Source: Rosellinia necatrix
Lineage: Eukaryota > Ascomycota > Sordariomycetes > Xylariales > Xylariaceae
Assembly (NCBI GenBank): GCA_021209875.1
Contig: JAGYVD010000005.1
Location: forward strand, 1,364,001-1,428,000
Length of the DNA stretch: 64,000 nucleotides
Direction: 5' to 3'
Shown here piece after piece: positions 1 through 11,472 of the stretch (the stretch's first letter is position 1; each line of letters opens with the position of its first letter). The notes beneath the pieces are model-generated. The model was not told the origin of the DNA. It did not search any database and worked only from the letters and a program-made list of their open reading frames with translations. The translations under genes were made by a program, and so were the position numbers.

Positions 1-3000
1 CATGTAATATGTAGTAGCATGCAGACTTAGTAGGAGGCAGGTACCTGACCTAGCAGTTAGCATGTATAGCTACATACAGACTAACTACTGCCTAGGTACC
101 TGCCAGGGAGCATGCCGTCAGAAGCTGCGCACCTATTTTTGTGTATGTACTTGTAGTAGGCAAGTAGTAAACGTGAGAAATTTGCGGGAATGCTATAAAC
201 ATGCTAACTGGTAGGTAGGTAGGTACCTACCTAGTAGTAGGAGTCCCAGACATACCTATAAGCATCTAGGTAGGTAGGTAGCTTTTCCAGGTACTTGTTG
301 GGAAGCTGGGTATTTAGAGGTAGATACTGGGTACCTATAACTACCTAATATGAGGAATTGCATGATAGAAAATTTCGAGTACTCAGCAGGTACCTGAATA
401 GGTACGTAGGACATATCGAGAATGTTTTAATTAGGATCAAGATTGTCTAGATCGTTCTGTCTCGCGAGATGTTTTGGCCCTCATGCTTTAGTGAAAGCGG
501 TTTCTTGAGGCAAAACGAACTGTATGATGGGCAAATATGAAATGGCATTCTTCATACAGGTATGTGTTATGCGCAATCGCTAATGCGAGACAATCTCCAA
601 CCTACCTAGGTAGTCTTTAGGTACCTGATGTCCAGACTTACTGGGCGTCGCTAGAGGCTCTGGAGGATAGACCCTACACTACTAATGCAGGGTCCGCCAA
701 GCGCCCACGACCAGTGGTTAGAGAGAAAGAGAATTGAGTTCTAGTCAGTGGCCAGAATTGCGGAGCAAAATAATGCTGTGTAAGTATTAGTTCCCAGAAA
801 ATAAAAGGACCCAGCAGAAATAAAGAAAGACAATGCCGCTGCATATTCACCAGGATCGGTCACTATGTACAATATGTATGTACTGATATAAAATGCGACC
901 GCTGTATCTGCGCTGTAAATATCGTGTGAGGGGTGAAAACGGGAGCTACCTAGGTAGTTACTGTGACGATCGTACGAGAAGTGTGCGAGAAGTGGATAGG
1001 AGACTATGCCTAATATGGGACCTGCCGGATCAGGTTCTCAACATGAATGGCTTGTGGACCTATGACGTAGGCCGATTGCGCCACTAGAACGGTTGTAGAG
1101 TGCGATTAAGTGATAAATACCGTATACTCCCACTGGCTTAGAAAGCCAGACACTGTATTGTGTTTAGGTATTTGTAGATGAAATGAGTGGCGACTCGAGC
1201 GTAGCCCGGTATAATGGAATTATAATTCTATAGTAATCGTTGATCTCGAGTAAATTTCTGCAAGATGGCATGGAGGCGTGTTTGGCTATTTCGGGCTGCC
1301 CTATCGCCGAGTACCTATCCTATTATTGAATGCTGTGGGATGTACGTGGTATTATGGCTGTCAGTGTCAGCTGCGAGAATGACACGGAGACGGAGACAGG
1401 CGGAGTTAAAAAGGTGCACTCTAGAATATCCGGCGTCGGTATTCAGCTACCTACCTGATACAGTATTATCTTTGGTCAATGCTTCTGAAGTATCCGACGG
1501 AGCTCGCAAGGGAGAAAGCTGAGGATGCGTAACATACCAGGACCGCACTTATCGTGTAGATACTGTATACATCAGACGTACCTGTATTATGCATGTGCTC
1601 CGATGTGGGTACGTACTACAACTAGTACATACTACCTACGTACATCCATACGTGCATACATACAGAAGGCGTCGATCTTTACACATTTAGCAGGGCCAAT
1701 ATAGATCAAATGATTGGTTGTTGTACCGAGTGCAACCATATTATTTTATCAATACACTACCTAGGTAGGTAGATGGGAAGTTGAGGGTTGCCGGCTACAA
1801 CAGCATTTAGCTCACGACTAATCGGCGTGGCAAGTAGATCTTGACAACAAGTGTCTCAAAAGTTTGTTCAAGTTCCAGGAGACGAAGAAAGACCAACTCG
1901 ACTCGAGAACAGTGCTAAGACGGGTTAGACCCGTACCGTAAAAGTATGTTGTACTTATGTAAGTATATATATATGTGTGCTTATCCAAATATGGGCTAAG
2001 GCTCCACACCTCCGGGTCCGCTCCTCTGCCTACCCCGTTGTTCCCGCCATTTCGTCATCAGGAGCCCTGCACTTCAAGGGTCTTTTGGAAGGGGATTTAG
2101 AAATTTAGACGTCGTCATTCTTTGCACTAAACTTTTTTTTTTTTTTTGGCCACATCTCTTCTTTCACCAGTTGTAGCATATAGGGATTTTACCACCAGAG
2201 CTTCTCGAATTAGTATGACCAACAACAAAAGGTCTTTTTATCTTCTTGCAGGCTTCAGCCGGTGTATGGTTTAAATAGAGAATGGCCTTGATTTGCTCCG
2301 GGACAAGAGTAGGAGGATCGTTCATCGTTTGCCTCTTCGCGGTATAGCGTCATCAGACTGCTGATCATTTCCACACACGACAACGACGAAGAGGGCCCAG
2401 ATGCTCTTTTGAAGTCTTGGCTGTCTCCCTGTGTCTCGCGTACGGCCCCCCTCCCTCCCCCCATTTCCCTATCTTCCCATGCTCTCATCTCACCATCGTC
2501 ACCGACACCACGCTACAGACGCTACATACACTGCTACATACGCTACTACATACAGTACGCTGCCACATATACCACCTCCGACAACAGCGCGCGCCGCGCT
2601 ACCGCCCCGTCGCCCGTCGCCCGTCGCCCGTCGCCTATCGCCTGTTACTAATAACACTGCTCACGCATTGGTAATGATCGTCGTGGTCTGGAAACATTCC
2701 ACACACCACCTGCACCACACCCGGCACACACACAAAACTAATCCAAGTCCCCCTTGATTCCCAAATGATATGAGCCACAGGAACGGCGACTCTCCTTGCT
2801 TCCCCTCTTTTCGCCGATCATCTTGATTTTCGAGAGAAGAAGAACAAGGCCTACGAGGACGAGCTGTGCTCTTGCTTTCCGTTAATTCTTTCCTGCCTTC
2901 TGTGAGGTCACCCAATTCTGTCCTGTACAGTTGTTGTTGTTGTGTTGTCTTACGCCACAGTCGCCGCCGCCGCCGCCGCTCCTTATTGGTACTACGACTC

Positions 3001-3026
3001 GGGACTCGTGTTGTTGTTGTTGTTGG

Positions 3027-3059
<33 letters not shown>

Positions 3060-3455
3060 GCCGGCTGATATTGGTAGGCAAAGAGGACCTCGAGAGCCGC
3101 GGCCAAGTTTGGGTTATATAAGAGTTGTGTAGAGACGACGGTGCTTCCAACTCGAACAACGGCGATTACCTAGACTTAGGTAGCTAGCTGCCTTCCTGCA
3201 AACCTCATACCTCAGATCCTGCGTCCCTGATCGTAAACAACCGACCTGCGTCAACCTGCAGCTGCATCAGCTATCCTTCTCCTTGTCTGACATTATCTAC
3301 ATATTACTCTTGTTTATTACCTTACTCCTCTTCTCGCCAGCCACAGCCATCACCACCACTACCCCTATCCCCTATTACTATTACTATTATTGCAACCATT
3401 ACGACTACTGTTATAACACTCATCACTATCCCGAATCGCATCCTCCTTCGCCATC
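1..3455. other. Gene-free DNA, then probable phosphatase promoter and leader
   Basis: No open frame here looks like a protein. The first 700 bases are dense in short TAGGTA/TACCTA palindromic blocks (around 20-115, 210-300, 595-625), which recur near 945 and 1760. A T-run of 15 lies at 2133-2147. From about 2400 the strand becomes C/T-rich and low in complexity, including a CGTCGCC-type repeat near 2600-2640 and three triplet runs: CCG-type at 2961-2980, GTT at 3008-3025 and GCT at 3027-3058. This pyrimidine-rich stretch looks like promoter and 5' leader of the gene starting at 3612. Confidence 0.6.
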
Positions 3456-3573
3456 ATGCCTAGCCTCTAAAATGGTATAGTTGTCCGTTTCGATGAAAGG
3501 GGATTTGGGATTTAGGATATCGATAATCACGAATAGCCTTTCTCCTTCAACGCACTTTACCTATAATTCATAA
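3456..3573 (+). promoter_or_regulatory. Cluster of three upstream ORFs before the phosphatase start
   Basis: Within 160 bases of the main start there are three complete ATG-started upstream frames: 3456-3470 (four codons plus stop), 3472-3480 (Met-Val-stop, a near-minimal uORF) and 3493-3573 (26 codons plus stop). None overlaps the main ATG at 3612. If this leader is not spliced, scanning ribosomes would meet all three first, which usually lowers or conditions translation of the main frame. A leader intron could remove them; the sequence alone does not decide this. Confidence 0.5.
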
Positions 3574-3611
3574 CATCATAGCCAGACACAATCACGACGT
3601 CATTTGTGACG

Positions 3612-6534
3612 ATGGCTCCGGATTCGACGAGAAGCAACGAACGTTCTGCAGGTTTACAACACTACACCATGAAAACCTCGACGAGGCCGCCGCTTGCCTC
3701 TTCCCATTCCCATCATGGATACAGCACACATAATTCACGCCATATGCAGGCTAATATACAATCATTCCGCTCCAACCGCACTTCTTCAACACCTGTAGCA
3801 TCGCCTCGCGCGCCTCACTCCGTCGGCCAGCCTTACCCGCCTAGCGTGAAGGTCTCTCCTAACATTGTGTCCGATGGTCGCACTCCAAGTCCCAACTATT
3901 TCGGTCTCAGCATGGACAAGCATGGCGGTCTCGGTGACTCAGCCGAAGCACCTATGAATAACAACTGGAGTCCCCATACCTCGTCTGTCAAGTCGTTTGG
4001 TACGGCTATACCGAAACAAGTGCCCCTCGACGCTAATCCCGAGTTCGAGGCTTTTAGACGTCAAGTCGATGCTAACAAGGCTAATGGCTTTAACCTGAGT
4101 GGCTCTTATTTCACGCCAACTTCATCCATCATCCGCCCCCCTCCTCTTCGCCGGCCCACTAACCAGAGTGACACCGCCTCTGATGTCTCGATGCCAAAAT
4201 CCGTGAATACGAGACCCCGGGATCTCGTCGGGCAGCTGGATACTGATGGAGATAGCCTACACGATTCCGCCTATGTGTCGTCAGACTCTAAAAGGAACTC
4301 CGAAGTATCCCTGCACGCGCCATTGCTCGGTATGCCACGGTTCGAATCACCCGTGGTATTTGATTCTTCTTTCGACTCGATGCGTAGAAGTACTATATCT
4401 AAAGGAGACGACCGACAGTCTAGGCTTTCGTTACCTCACAACAAAGCGGAGGGGCTCGCAGACGCAATTAAACCGCGGTCTGAGACATTGCCCCCAGCTT
4501 TAGAGAACGCAGCGCCTGGCTTATTACTGCCCAGTGAGCTCAAAGCAATGCTTGAGGACAGCTCCGAGAGTGAGATTTTACTTCTGGACGTACGGGTGGC
4601 AACACTGTACGGCCAATCGCGCATCCCTGGCGCCTTAAATTTATGCATCCCTACAACGCTTTTGAAGCGCGCCACCTTTGATCTGGACAAACTTCAGAAG
4701 ACCTTGCAGACAGAAGAGGATCAGGCCAAGTTTGGTGCGTGGGCCGACGCGAAATATCTCGTTATTTACGATAACGCATCTACAGAGAAGCGTGACGCCG
4801 CTGCCGCTATGAACATGTTCAAGAAATTCATGAATGGCAACTTTGCTGGTCGCTCGTGCTTGTTAAAGGGGGGGTTTCAAGCGTTTTTTGGCGCTTATCC
4901 CAACTGTGTGGATTACCAGCCTGCTGCTCAACGAGGCGGCACATCAGTTGCTTCGTCCCAAGGTGGTCGGCCTAGTTTTGCTCCAGTCATCGGTGGAGTA
5001 GCACTCCCTCCGACTGCGAATAATCCGAATCCTTTTTTCGGCAACATTCGACAAAATATGGATTTAGCAGACGGCGTCGGACAGATGGATATTTCTGTTC
5101 CACCAAATCTAGACTCTAATATCCTGCCAACGTGGCTTCGTGAAGCAACACTAGAAGCGGATCATGGCAAAACTGTTTCAGACCGTTTTCTAACTATTGA
5201 ACGCAGCGAGCAATCTCGCATGCGTGATGCGTATTCTGCTTTTAATGCGTCGGCCCCTTCAGGCTCGAAGTCGGGATGTGTGCAGCTCTGTGGTGTGGAG
5301 AAAGGGGGGAAGAATAGGTACAAGGACATTCTTCCGTTTGAGCATGCGCGAGTACGCTTAACTACTATTGAACCTGGAGCTTGTGACTACATCAATGCCA
5401 GTTACGTTCAAGCTTCCCGAAGTCACAAGCGTTACATTGCCGCCCAGGGCCCCCTTCCGGCTACATTCGAGGTCAGCCCACCACGACTAGGATATTTAAG
5501 TAGGAAGCGCTAACCGTGTATTGCAGGATTTTTGGTCCGTGGTATGGGATCAAGACGTCCGTGTCATAGTCATGTTGACGGCCGAAGAAGAAGGCGGGCA
5601 GCTCAAGTGCCATCCATATTGGCAAGGACGAGAGTTCGGCCCAATCCTGTTGAAGCCGTTATCTGAGAAGAAGGTCTCCCTTGATATGGACAAGTATATG
5701 TCGAATTCGGCCTCCACGGGCAACTCGGAATCTGGCCGTCGACGCGCTAACACCACGACAACTTTCGACTCCCCTGGCAGTATACCAGCTCAAAAGCAAA
5801 CCCAGCCGCAGGGCGATTCGCATTATGTGATAATTCGGAAATTCGCGATGCGCCATGCTGCCCACCCTTTTGAGCCTATACGTGAAATCACACACCTCCA
5901 TTATCCCTCATGGCCGGACTTTGGCACTCCCGCTCAACCCTCTCATCTATTAGCGCTGGTGGAGCTGGCAAACGTCATGCAGCGATCCGCGCTCCCAGTC
6001 GATGCTAAAGCTGTTAGTGCCTCAATCACTGGAGAACATTCATCGACCATGAACTGGTCTGATGAGCCGGAGTCGGAGGCAAGGGCTCGGCCCTTGTTAG
6101 TCCATTGCTCAGCCGGGTGTGGCCGCACTGGGACGTTCTGTACAGTTGACAGTGTCATTGATATGCTGAAGCGACAACGACTTGCTTCTCTGGGTAAAAG
6201 GACGCGGAAGGATACAGATACAGACGGAGATGTGGCCATGGGAGATCGAACCGCTTCACCGAAGAAAGCCAAGCATTATGATCGAAAAGAAGAATTATCC
6301 AGGAATCTCGAGATCTCTGATGCCGGCTGGGTTGGAGGGGGGGATCTGGATTTGATTTCGGTGACGGTTGAGGATTTCAGACAGCAGCGGCTCAGCATGG
6401 TGCAAAGTTTGCGACAATTTGTCCTCTGCTATGAGAGCATCACAGAATGGGTTTGGAGACTACAGGATAAGAGCAACAGTGGCGCCAATAATCGGGGTCG
6501 GCTGCGAAGCGGAAGCCTACACGGCCGAAGTTAA
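3612..6534 (+). CDS. Rhodanese-like/protein tyrosine phosphatase (Pyp1/Ptp2-type)
   Basis: Exons 3612-5471 and 5527-6534, 955 aa. The 55-bp intron starts GTCAGC, has branch site CTAAC and ends GCAG; the join reads PATFE-DFWSVVWDQD. Residues 1-300 are Ser/Pro-rich and disordered. A rhodanese-like domain spans about 306-431, but the position of its active cysteine reads VIYDNAS, so it is probably a non-catalytic docking module. The phosphatase domain follows with KNRY at 567-570, DYINASY, the WPD loop at 749-751 and the signature HCSAGCGRTGT with catalytic Cys814 and Arg820. An acidic, lysine-rich insert sits between the signature and the C-terminal Q-loop region. Pyp1/Pyp2 in fission yeast and Ptp2/Ptp3 in budding yeast dephosphorylate stress-activated MAP kinases; the same role is inferred here. 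ATG 3612 was chosen because upstream in-frame codons lack an ATG. It is convergent with RPT6. Confidence 0.95.
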
Positions 6535-7612
6535 TGGATGTGCTTTACTCTATAAGTGCGATCGGCCTCACCTATCCTTTTTTTCTCATCTCATCGGAGT
6601 CGGGGGAGCGAATATGAGAAAATTGGAAGAAATTGGAATGGGAGTATACTCCGCATCGGATCAGCATCAGCATCAGCATCAGCATCAGCATTGAATTAGG
6701 AGCATTTCAACTTCTTGACCCTAGACCGTGGAGGCTGACGGTCGACGGCTAGACCAAGCCGTCTCCCTTATACGGTTTGCGGTAGCCACAGGGGACAGGC
6801 GTCAAAAGATCTGCGTTTCTTTTTTTTCCCTTTTCTTTTTTTAGCTTCTTTCTTGCATCTATCCCCCCTGACCCAGTTAGATCGGGTGGATGCGGCATCG
6901 AGGGCGTTCAGGCGCTTTGAAAAAACTTCCCCTTGGCAGCATTCCCAACTCGACAACTGCTAGGTTGGCATTTAATTAGAAGAGGGGGCGTTCCGCGCAA
7001 CACGCATAGAAACAGTTATATATCCGTTGGTAGCTCGACGAATGGGCGGGATCGAGCAATTGGGAAATCACAACGTCGACAATGGTGGCCAAGGCCCAGG
7101 GCCTGGATCTGTACTATTAGGAAAGGGAATATGATATCACGAGTCATAGCGATGATTCATAGCGGGTCGGGCTGGTGCTTGCAGAGCGAAATAATCCGAA
7201 ATCGATCCTGTCTTGATAAATATTATAATGGGCTACCCAGTTATTGTGTCCCTGACCGATTTCTTAGTCTCTCTCTTCCATGCGACTTACACGTGATGAC
7301 TTAATCTAGGCCCCAGTACCTCAAGCGCTGGATAGACGATGACAATAATACGAGTAGTACTGGGAGTTAGGGAGGGAAAAGAGACATTCGTTGACTCGTT
7401 CCATTTTCTTCAATGTCTAAAGCGCTTGTCTTGATTATACATTTTACGAGGCTAGTGGGGACAGAGTAAGCACGGTTAATAACCCCGAGCTGACATCCAT
7501 TCCGCCCCTATTTAACACTGCGCTACATCTAAATGTATGATCAATAGATCGCTGCAGGTACAAGGTGTCGATATTGGCTATACATCAGCACCATGGGAAT
7601 TGAACCCGGAAT
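6535..7612. other. Intergenic between convergent genes
   Basis: This holds the 3' flanks of the phosphatase and of RPT6. A CATCAG hexamer repeat (about five copies) occupies 6661-6690 just after the phosphatase stop. A T-rich tract lies near 6816-6843. Open frames here have no recognisable features. Confidence 0.6.
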
Positions 7613-8845
7613 CTACTTCCAGAATTTCTGCAACGATACCTCCTTGTCATCGTGTTTGTTCAGAATCTTGGCTGTTGCCAGCTCGAAGTCTTCTTGCGTA
7701 ACATGTACTCTCCGCTCACGCAGGGCATACATGCCTGCTTCAGTACATACACCCTTGAGCTCAGCACCGGAGCACCCATTCATCTTCTCCGCGATCTTGG
7801 TAAGGTTAATACCACGTGTAAGATTCATCTTTCGACTATGAATGCGAAGAATGTCGGCTCGGGCCTCAACAGACGGTGGCGGGAACTCGATCTTACGGTC
7901 GATACGACCGGGACGCAGGAGCGCCGGATCTAAGATGTCGAGACGATTTGTGGCCATAATGACTTTGATATTCTTCGTGGGCTCGAAACCATCGAGCTGG
8001 TTGAGAAGCTCTAACATTGTTCGCTGCACTTCCGAGTCGCCCCCAGATGATCCCTCTACACGTGACGAGCCGATGGAGTCAATCTCGTCCATGAATATGA
8101 TCGAGGGTGCGTGTTCACGGGCCATGACGAAGAGCTCGCGAACCATACGGGAACCTTCGCCTATATATTTCTGCACAAGTTCAGAGCCTGATACACGAAT
8201 AAACTTGCAGTCTGTATGGTGTGCGACGGCTCGGGCGAGTAGTGTTTTCCCAGTACCGGGCGGACCGTAGAGCAGAACACCTTTGGGCTGGGCGATACCG
8301 AGAGATTCAAAGAGCTCAGGATGCTTGAGTCCCAGCTCAATAACCTCCTTGATTTCCTTGATCTGCTGATCTAAACCGCCAATCATGTCGTATGTACTGT
8401 CGGGTACTTTCTCGACCATCATGAGGGAAACCAGCGGGTCGACGGAGGACGGGAGGATCTTCTCGAGTTTATAGGAGTCGGACAGCAACGTCACCCGCTT
8501 GCCTACTGTGAGCTTTGCTATGTCGACCGAGTCGGCGACATCCACGACTGTACAAAATGGTCAGAGCACGAACCGATACAGTAACGGAGATGTTGTGGAT
8601 GCATGCATACCGTATTTGCCCTCGGGATGCACCTTCACCAGCACCTTCTTCGTGCCCATGACCCTCACCACCTCACCAACGTATGAACCGGGTTGTTGTA
8701 GCAAGCCCAGTTCCTCCCGCAATAAGCGTACCCTCGAATTGTAGTCGTTTCTCTGGGCCTCGAGACGGCGTAGGACAGCTTGACCTTTGAGGATCTCGAG
8801 CTTCATCGCCTCGATTTTATTATGGTAGTAGTTGTCGAGCGCCAT
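7613..8845 (-). CDS. RPT6: 26S proteasome regulatory subunit 8, AAA ATPase Rpt6
   Basis: Minus-strand exons 8845-8611 and 8547-7613, 389 aa, the normal Rpt6 length. The 63-bp intron (8548-8610) starts GTATGC and ends TACAG; the join restores [13 protein letters not shown]. Rpt6 is one of six ATPases forming the base ring of the 19S particle, which unfolds ubiquitinated substrates and feeds them into the 20S core. Visible parts: N-terminal coiled coil (about 10-60), OB-fold region ending [12 protein letters not shown], Walker A GPPGTGKT at about 173-180, Walker B IIFMDEID at about 228-235, and the second region of homology around [17 protein letters not shown]. It ends LQKFWK, where other Rpt6 proteins carry the 20S-docking tail. 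A hexamer repeat lies in its leader. It is convergent with the phosphatase and divergent from VNX1. Confidence 0.98.
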
Positions 8846-8893
8846 GGTTGCTGGTGCTTCCCACCTGGGAGCTTGTTGCTGGCTGTCGGACGG

Positions 8894-8930
8894 GTTTCGG
8901 TTTCAATTTCGATTTCGATTTCGATTTCGA
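8894..8930. repeat. TTTCGA hexamer microsatellite in the RPT6 leader
   Basis: About four perfect and two imperfect copies of TTTCGA lie 50-85 bases upstream of the RPT6 start codon, most likely inside its 5' untranslated region or core promoter. Confidence 0.8.
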
Positions 8931-9774
8931 TGGCGGGCTTATTTCGTAGAATGGAGGATGGATTGAAGGAAAGATTGAAGAAAAGATCGGCTGTCCGCTA
9001 GTGGGATGATGTGGCGATGGGAGAGAAATGCGTAGAGGTGATGACGACGCGGACGTAGGTTAGGTATGCAGTGGTTATCCCAGGCAGGTAGGGTAGGTAG
9101 GTAGTGGAGTTGTAGTGACGATGAGGCTAATGGGTCAGTCACAGTCAGCCTTGGGTGCTGGCTGGTCGATGTGGGACAGTGCTTAACTCGACGGACCAAG
9201 GCTGTTGTTGCGGAGCACGGGCCAAGTCTAACTAAAAGCCCTAGGCTGCAGACAGAACGACGCGTTCCCGGGAAACGGCCATTCTAAATTCCGACACCTG
9301 TTCTTCGCTTAGTCGCAGGCGTCAGACAGGGTTGTCCCAGCCAAGACCTTCCTTCCTGGTGTACCTAAGTAGGGTAGGTACCTACCTAGGTATCTACTTG
9401 GCAAGAATCTTTTCATATTATTAGCTAATGTATACTTGGTATTTACGTATAGGTTATGGTATGATAAAGACGTCATATCGGAGATAATGTATTTGATTTC
9501 GCGTTCAGATATTTATTGTGCGTCCTAGGATATATATACCTACCCGCTTATGTATGACTACAATTAAGGGAAGTTGGTATTTATGTCTACCTACTGGCCC
9601 GTGTATAGATAGATAAGTACCTTATACATGGAATCGACGTGTAGTACCTACCGGTAGGAAGCTACCCATTGCCTTCTCACTAAGGCAGTTTTTGGTGTGG
9701 TAAGAGGGGCGCCCTTCCACAGCATCACCTCATCTACACCTGAGGACATAGTGTACATACCTAGGTATACCATC

Positions 9775-9810
9775 AGACGTTAATACTACTACTACTATAC
9801 CTAGGTATAC
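9775..9810 (-). repeat. Dispersed repeat core, copy inverted relative to 35.75 kb
   Basis: The core AGACGTTAATACTACTACTA, continuing through one more ACTA-type triplet into CCTAGGTA, matches the reverse complement of the two tandem copies at 35745-35838. The match covers about 24 contiguous bases plus the flanking palindrome, more than a simple TAGGTA block would give. Confidence 0.65.
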
Positions 9811-10623
9811 TAAGTTGCCTACCTTACCTAAGGTAGGTAAGGTACCCTAGCTACCTAGTAGGCAGGTAGGTAGGTAGGTATGTATCTGAATGGTGTGCAC
9901 AGTATGATATGTATTCGGTATTCTGGCTACATGCGATCGATACTGGTCAGCCACAATGGCACCCACCTGATCCAGCTGAAATATGAGTTCCGACCACACA
10001 TAACGCATTGTACTAAACTGTTAAGACATGCTGCAGCTACCGTACATCAAGCCGGTAGCCGACATCACACGATTAACGATGCCAAATCGGCCGAATCGGC
10101 CAACGTACCTCACCTCGTAGTACCTACTTGGACCTCGAGGTGCCCCACGGCACCGAATGCGACATGGGCGATAGGGTCGTTTATCTTGCTTGGTCGCGTG
10201 GACGACATGTATTCTGATAGGTAGTTGCTACGTCCCTCCCTACCTAACCTACCCAATATACCTACAGCAGGCGCCACAGGTAGCAGGTAGGTACCTAGTC
10301 CATAGCTACAACCCCTGCACGGGGATTGCTTAGGCGCTTAGGCAGATGTGGCAGCCGACGCAGCAGGGGTGCGGGACGTTGTCCACTAAAGAAACCCCAA
10401 ATCCCCCCCTTCGTGGATGATTGCGAATAACATCCATCATCGGCTGCATCGGCAGCTTAGATCAAATCCCAAAAGACCAAGAGACCAAGAGATCAAGAGA
10501 CCGAGAGCCCAATCGCGTCAGCTGCACGGGCTTATCAGGGTTGTTGGGAAGAAGACGCCGGCGAATACTAATAAGTACGGGCGCGCTTCAGACATAATCC
10601 CTACTCTTGAACCCTTCTTGATC

Positions 10624-10647
10624 GTTGCCGTTGCCGTTGCCGTTGCC
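10624..10647. repeat. GTTGCC hexamer microsatellite
   Basis: Four perfect copies are followed by a short GTT-rich tail in the RPT6-VNX1 intergenic region. Confidence 0.85.
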
Positions 10648-10860
10648 GTTATTGTTGTTGATAGTTAATTGTCGTCCGGCTTCTTGCTTCTTGTCGATCT
10701 TGTCGATACCCCGGTTCCGTCCCTGCCTTCTCCAATCCGACGGCACACACATGACGAGCTCAGATTGTAGGTGTCTGGACCAGCTGATTTCCCTCTTCTC
10801 CGCATCAGGTCCCATCATTGGCCTTAGGGAGCTGTGCCCACGCTACTACGGCACCAGGTC

Positions 10861-10930
10861 TATCTCCATACATCTCCATACATCTCTATACATCTCCATA
10901 CGTCTCAATACATCTCAATACATCACCATA
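10861..10930. repeat. 10-bp tandem repeat (CATCTCCATA-type)
   Basis: Seven consecutive 10-bp units vary around CATCTCCATA. It lies about 550 bases upstream of the VNX1 start and is pyrimidine-rich on the VNX1 strand, so it may fall in the promoter. Confidence 0.85.
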
Positions 10931-11472
10931 ATCTATCCATAATCCATTCATAATAAGTCCAGACATAATCTTGAGCTACCTAGGTAGATGCCATTGGGCG
11001 CAGTCCATCTCTCTTTCTAGTGCTAACCCACTCATTCGCCTTGCCTCACTCGCCCTGCCTTACTCGCCCTACCTTACTCGCTCGACCTGGTCCATCCACT
11101 TACTTAGCTACACTATAACCCGCGGGCCTTGAATCGCGACTTCACTCCCCACTAACAATGATGCGGTGCCTAGTCTCGTTCTTGTCCTCCCACGCAATCT
11201 AATCCAACCTCTTGTCTTGGACCATCGGTTTCGCCGCTTCGCCGTTTCTGACCCGTCTCCGGCTCCCGTCCTTCGTCTACCGCCTTTCATATACCGACCG
11301 TCCTTCCTCACCAAACACCAAAACAGCACCAACGTCGCCTTTGGCATTCCTCGTCCCCTGCTGGCCTCACTCATGTGCCTAGGCCCGTCTTGATTCGGCG
11401 GCTTTCGTACGCTGGTCCAGGTGTAGTAGGCATCAATTAGTAGGCGTGCCACGAACACGGACATCGCCCAAC

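Larger units (their letters stand above)
8931..11472. other. Divergent intergenic region between RPT6 and VNX1
   Basis: No credible gene was seen. TAGGTA/TACCTA blocks cluster at 9055-9105, 9360-9395, 9755-9880, 10235-10300 and 10975-10985. Position 9775-9810 carries a core sequence that recurs inverted at 35.75 kb (listed separately). A GTTGCC hexamer repeat lies at 10624-10647 and a 10-bp repeat at 10861-10930. The last 400 bases before 11473 are C/T-rich, as expected for the VNX1 promoter and leader. Confidence 0.6.

Noticed and set aside
2409..2757. Three overlapping plus-strand frames rich in Pro/His/Thr
   Set aside because: They arise from C-rich low-complexity leader sequence; all frames are open together and none shows a domain.
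3283..3480. 65-codon frame with a hydrophobic start and Tyr run
   Set aside because: It begins at a TTG, has no ATG before its last codons, and lies in low-complexity leader sequence.
9880..10224. 114-codon ATG frame
   Set aside because: Starts inside a TAGGTA block, has no recognisable composition or domain and no promoter-like sequence.
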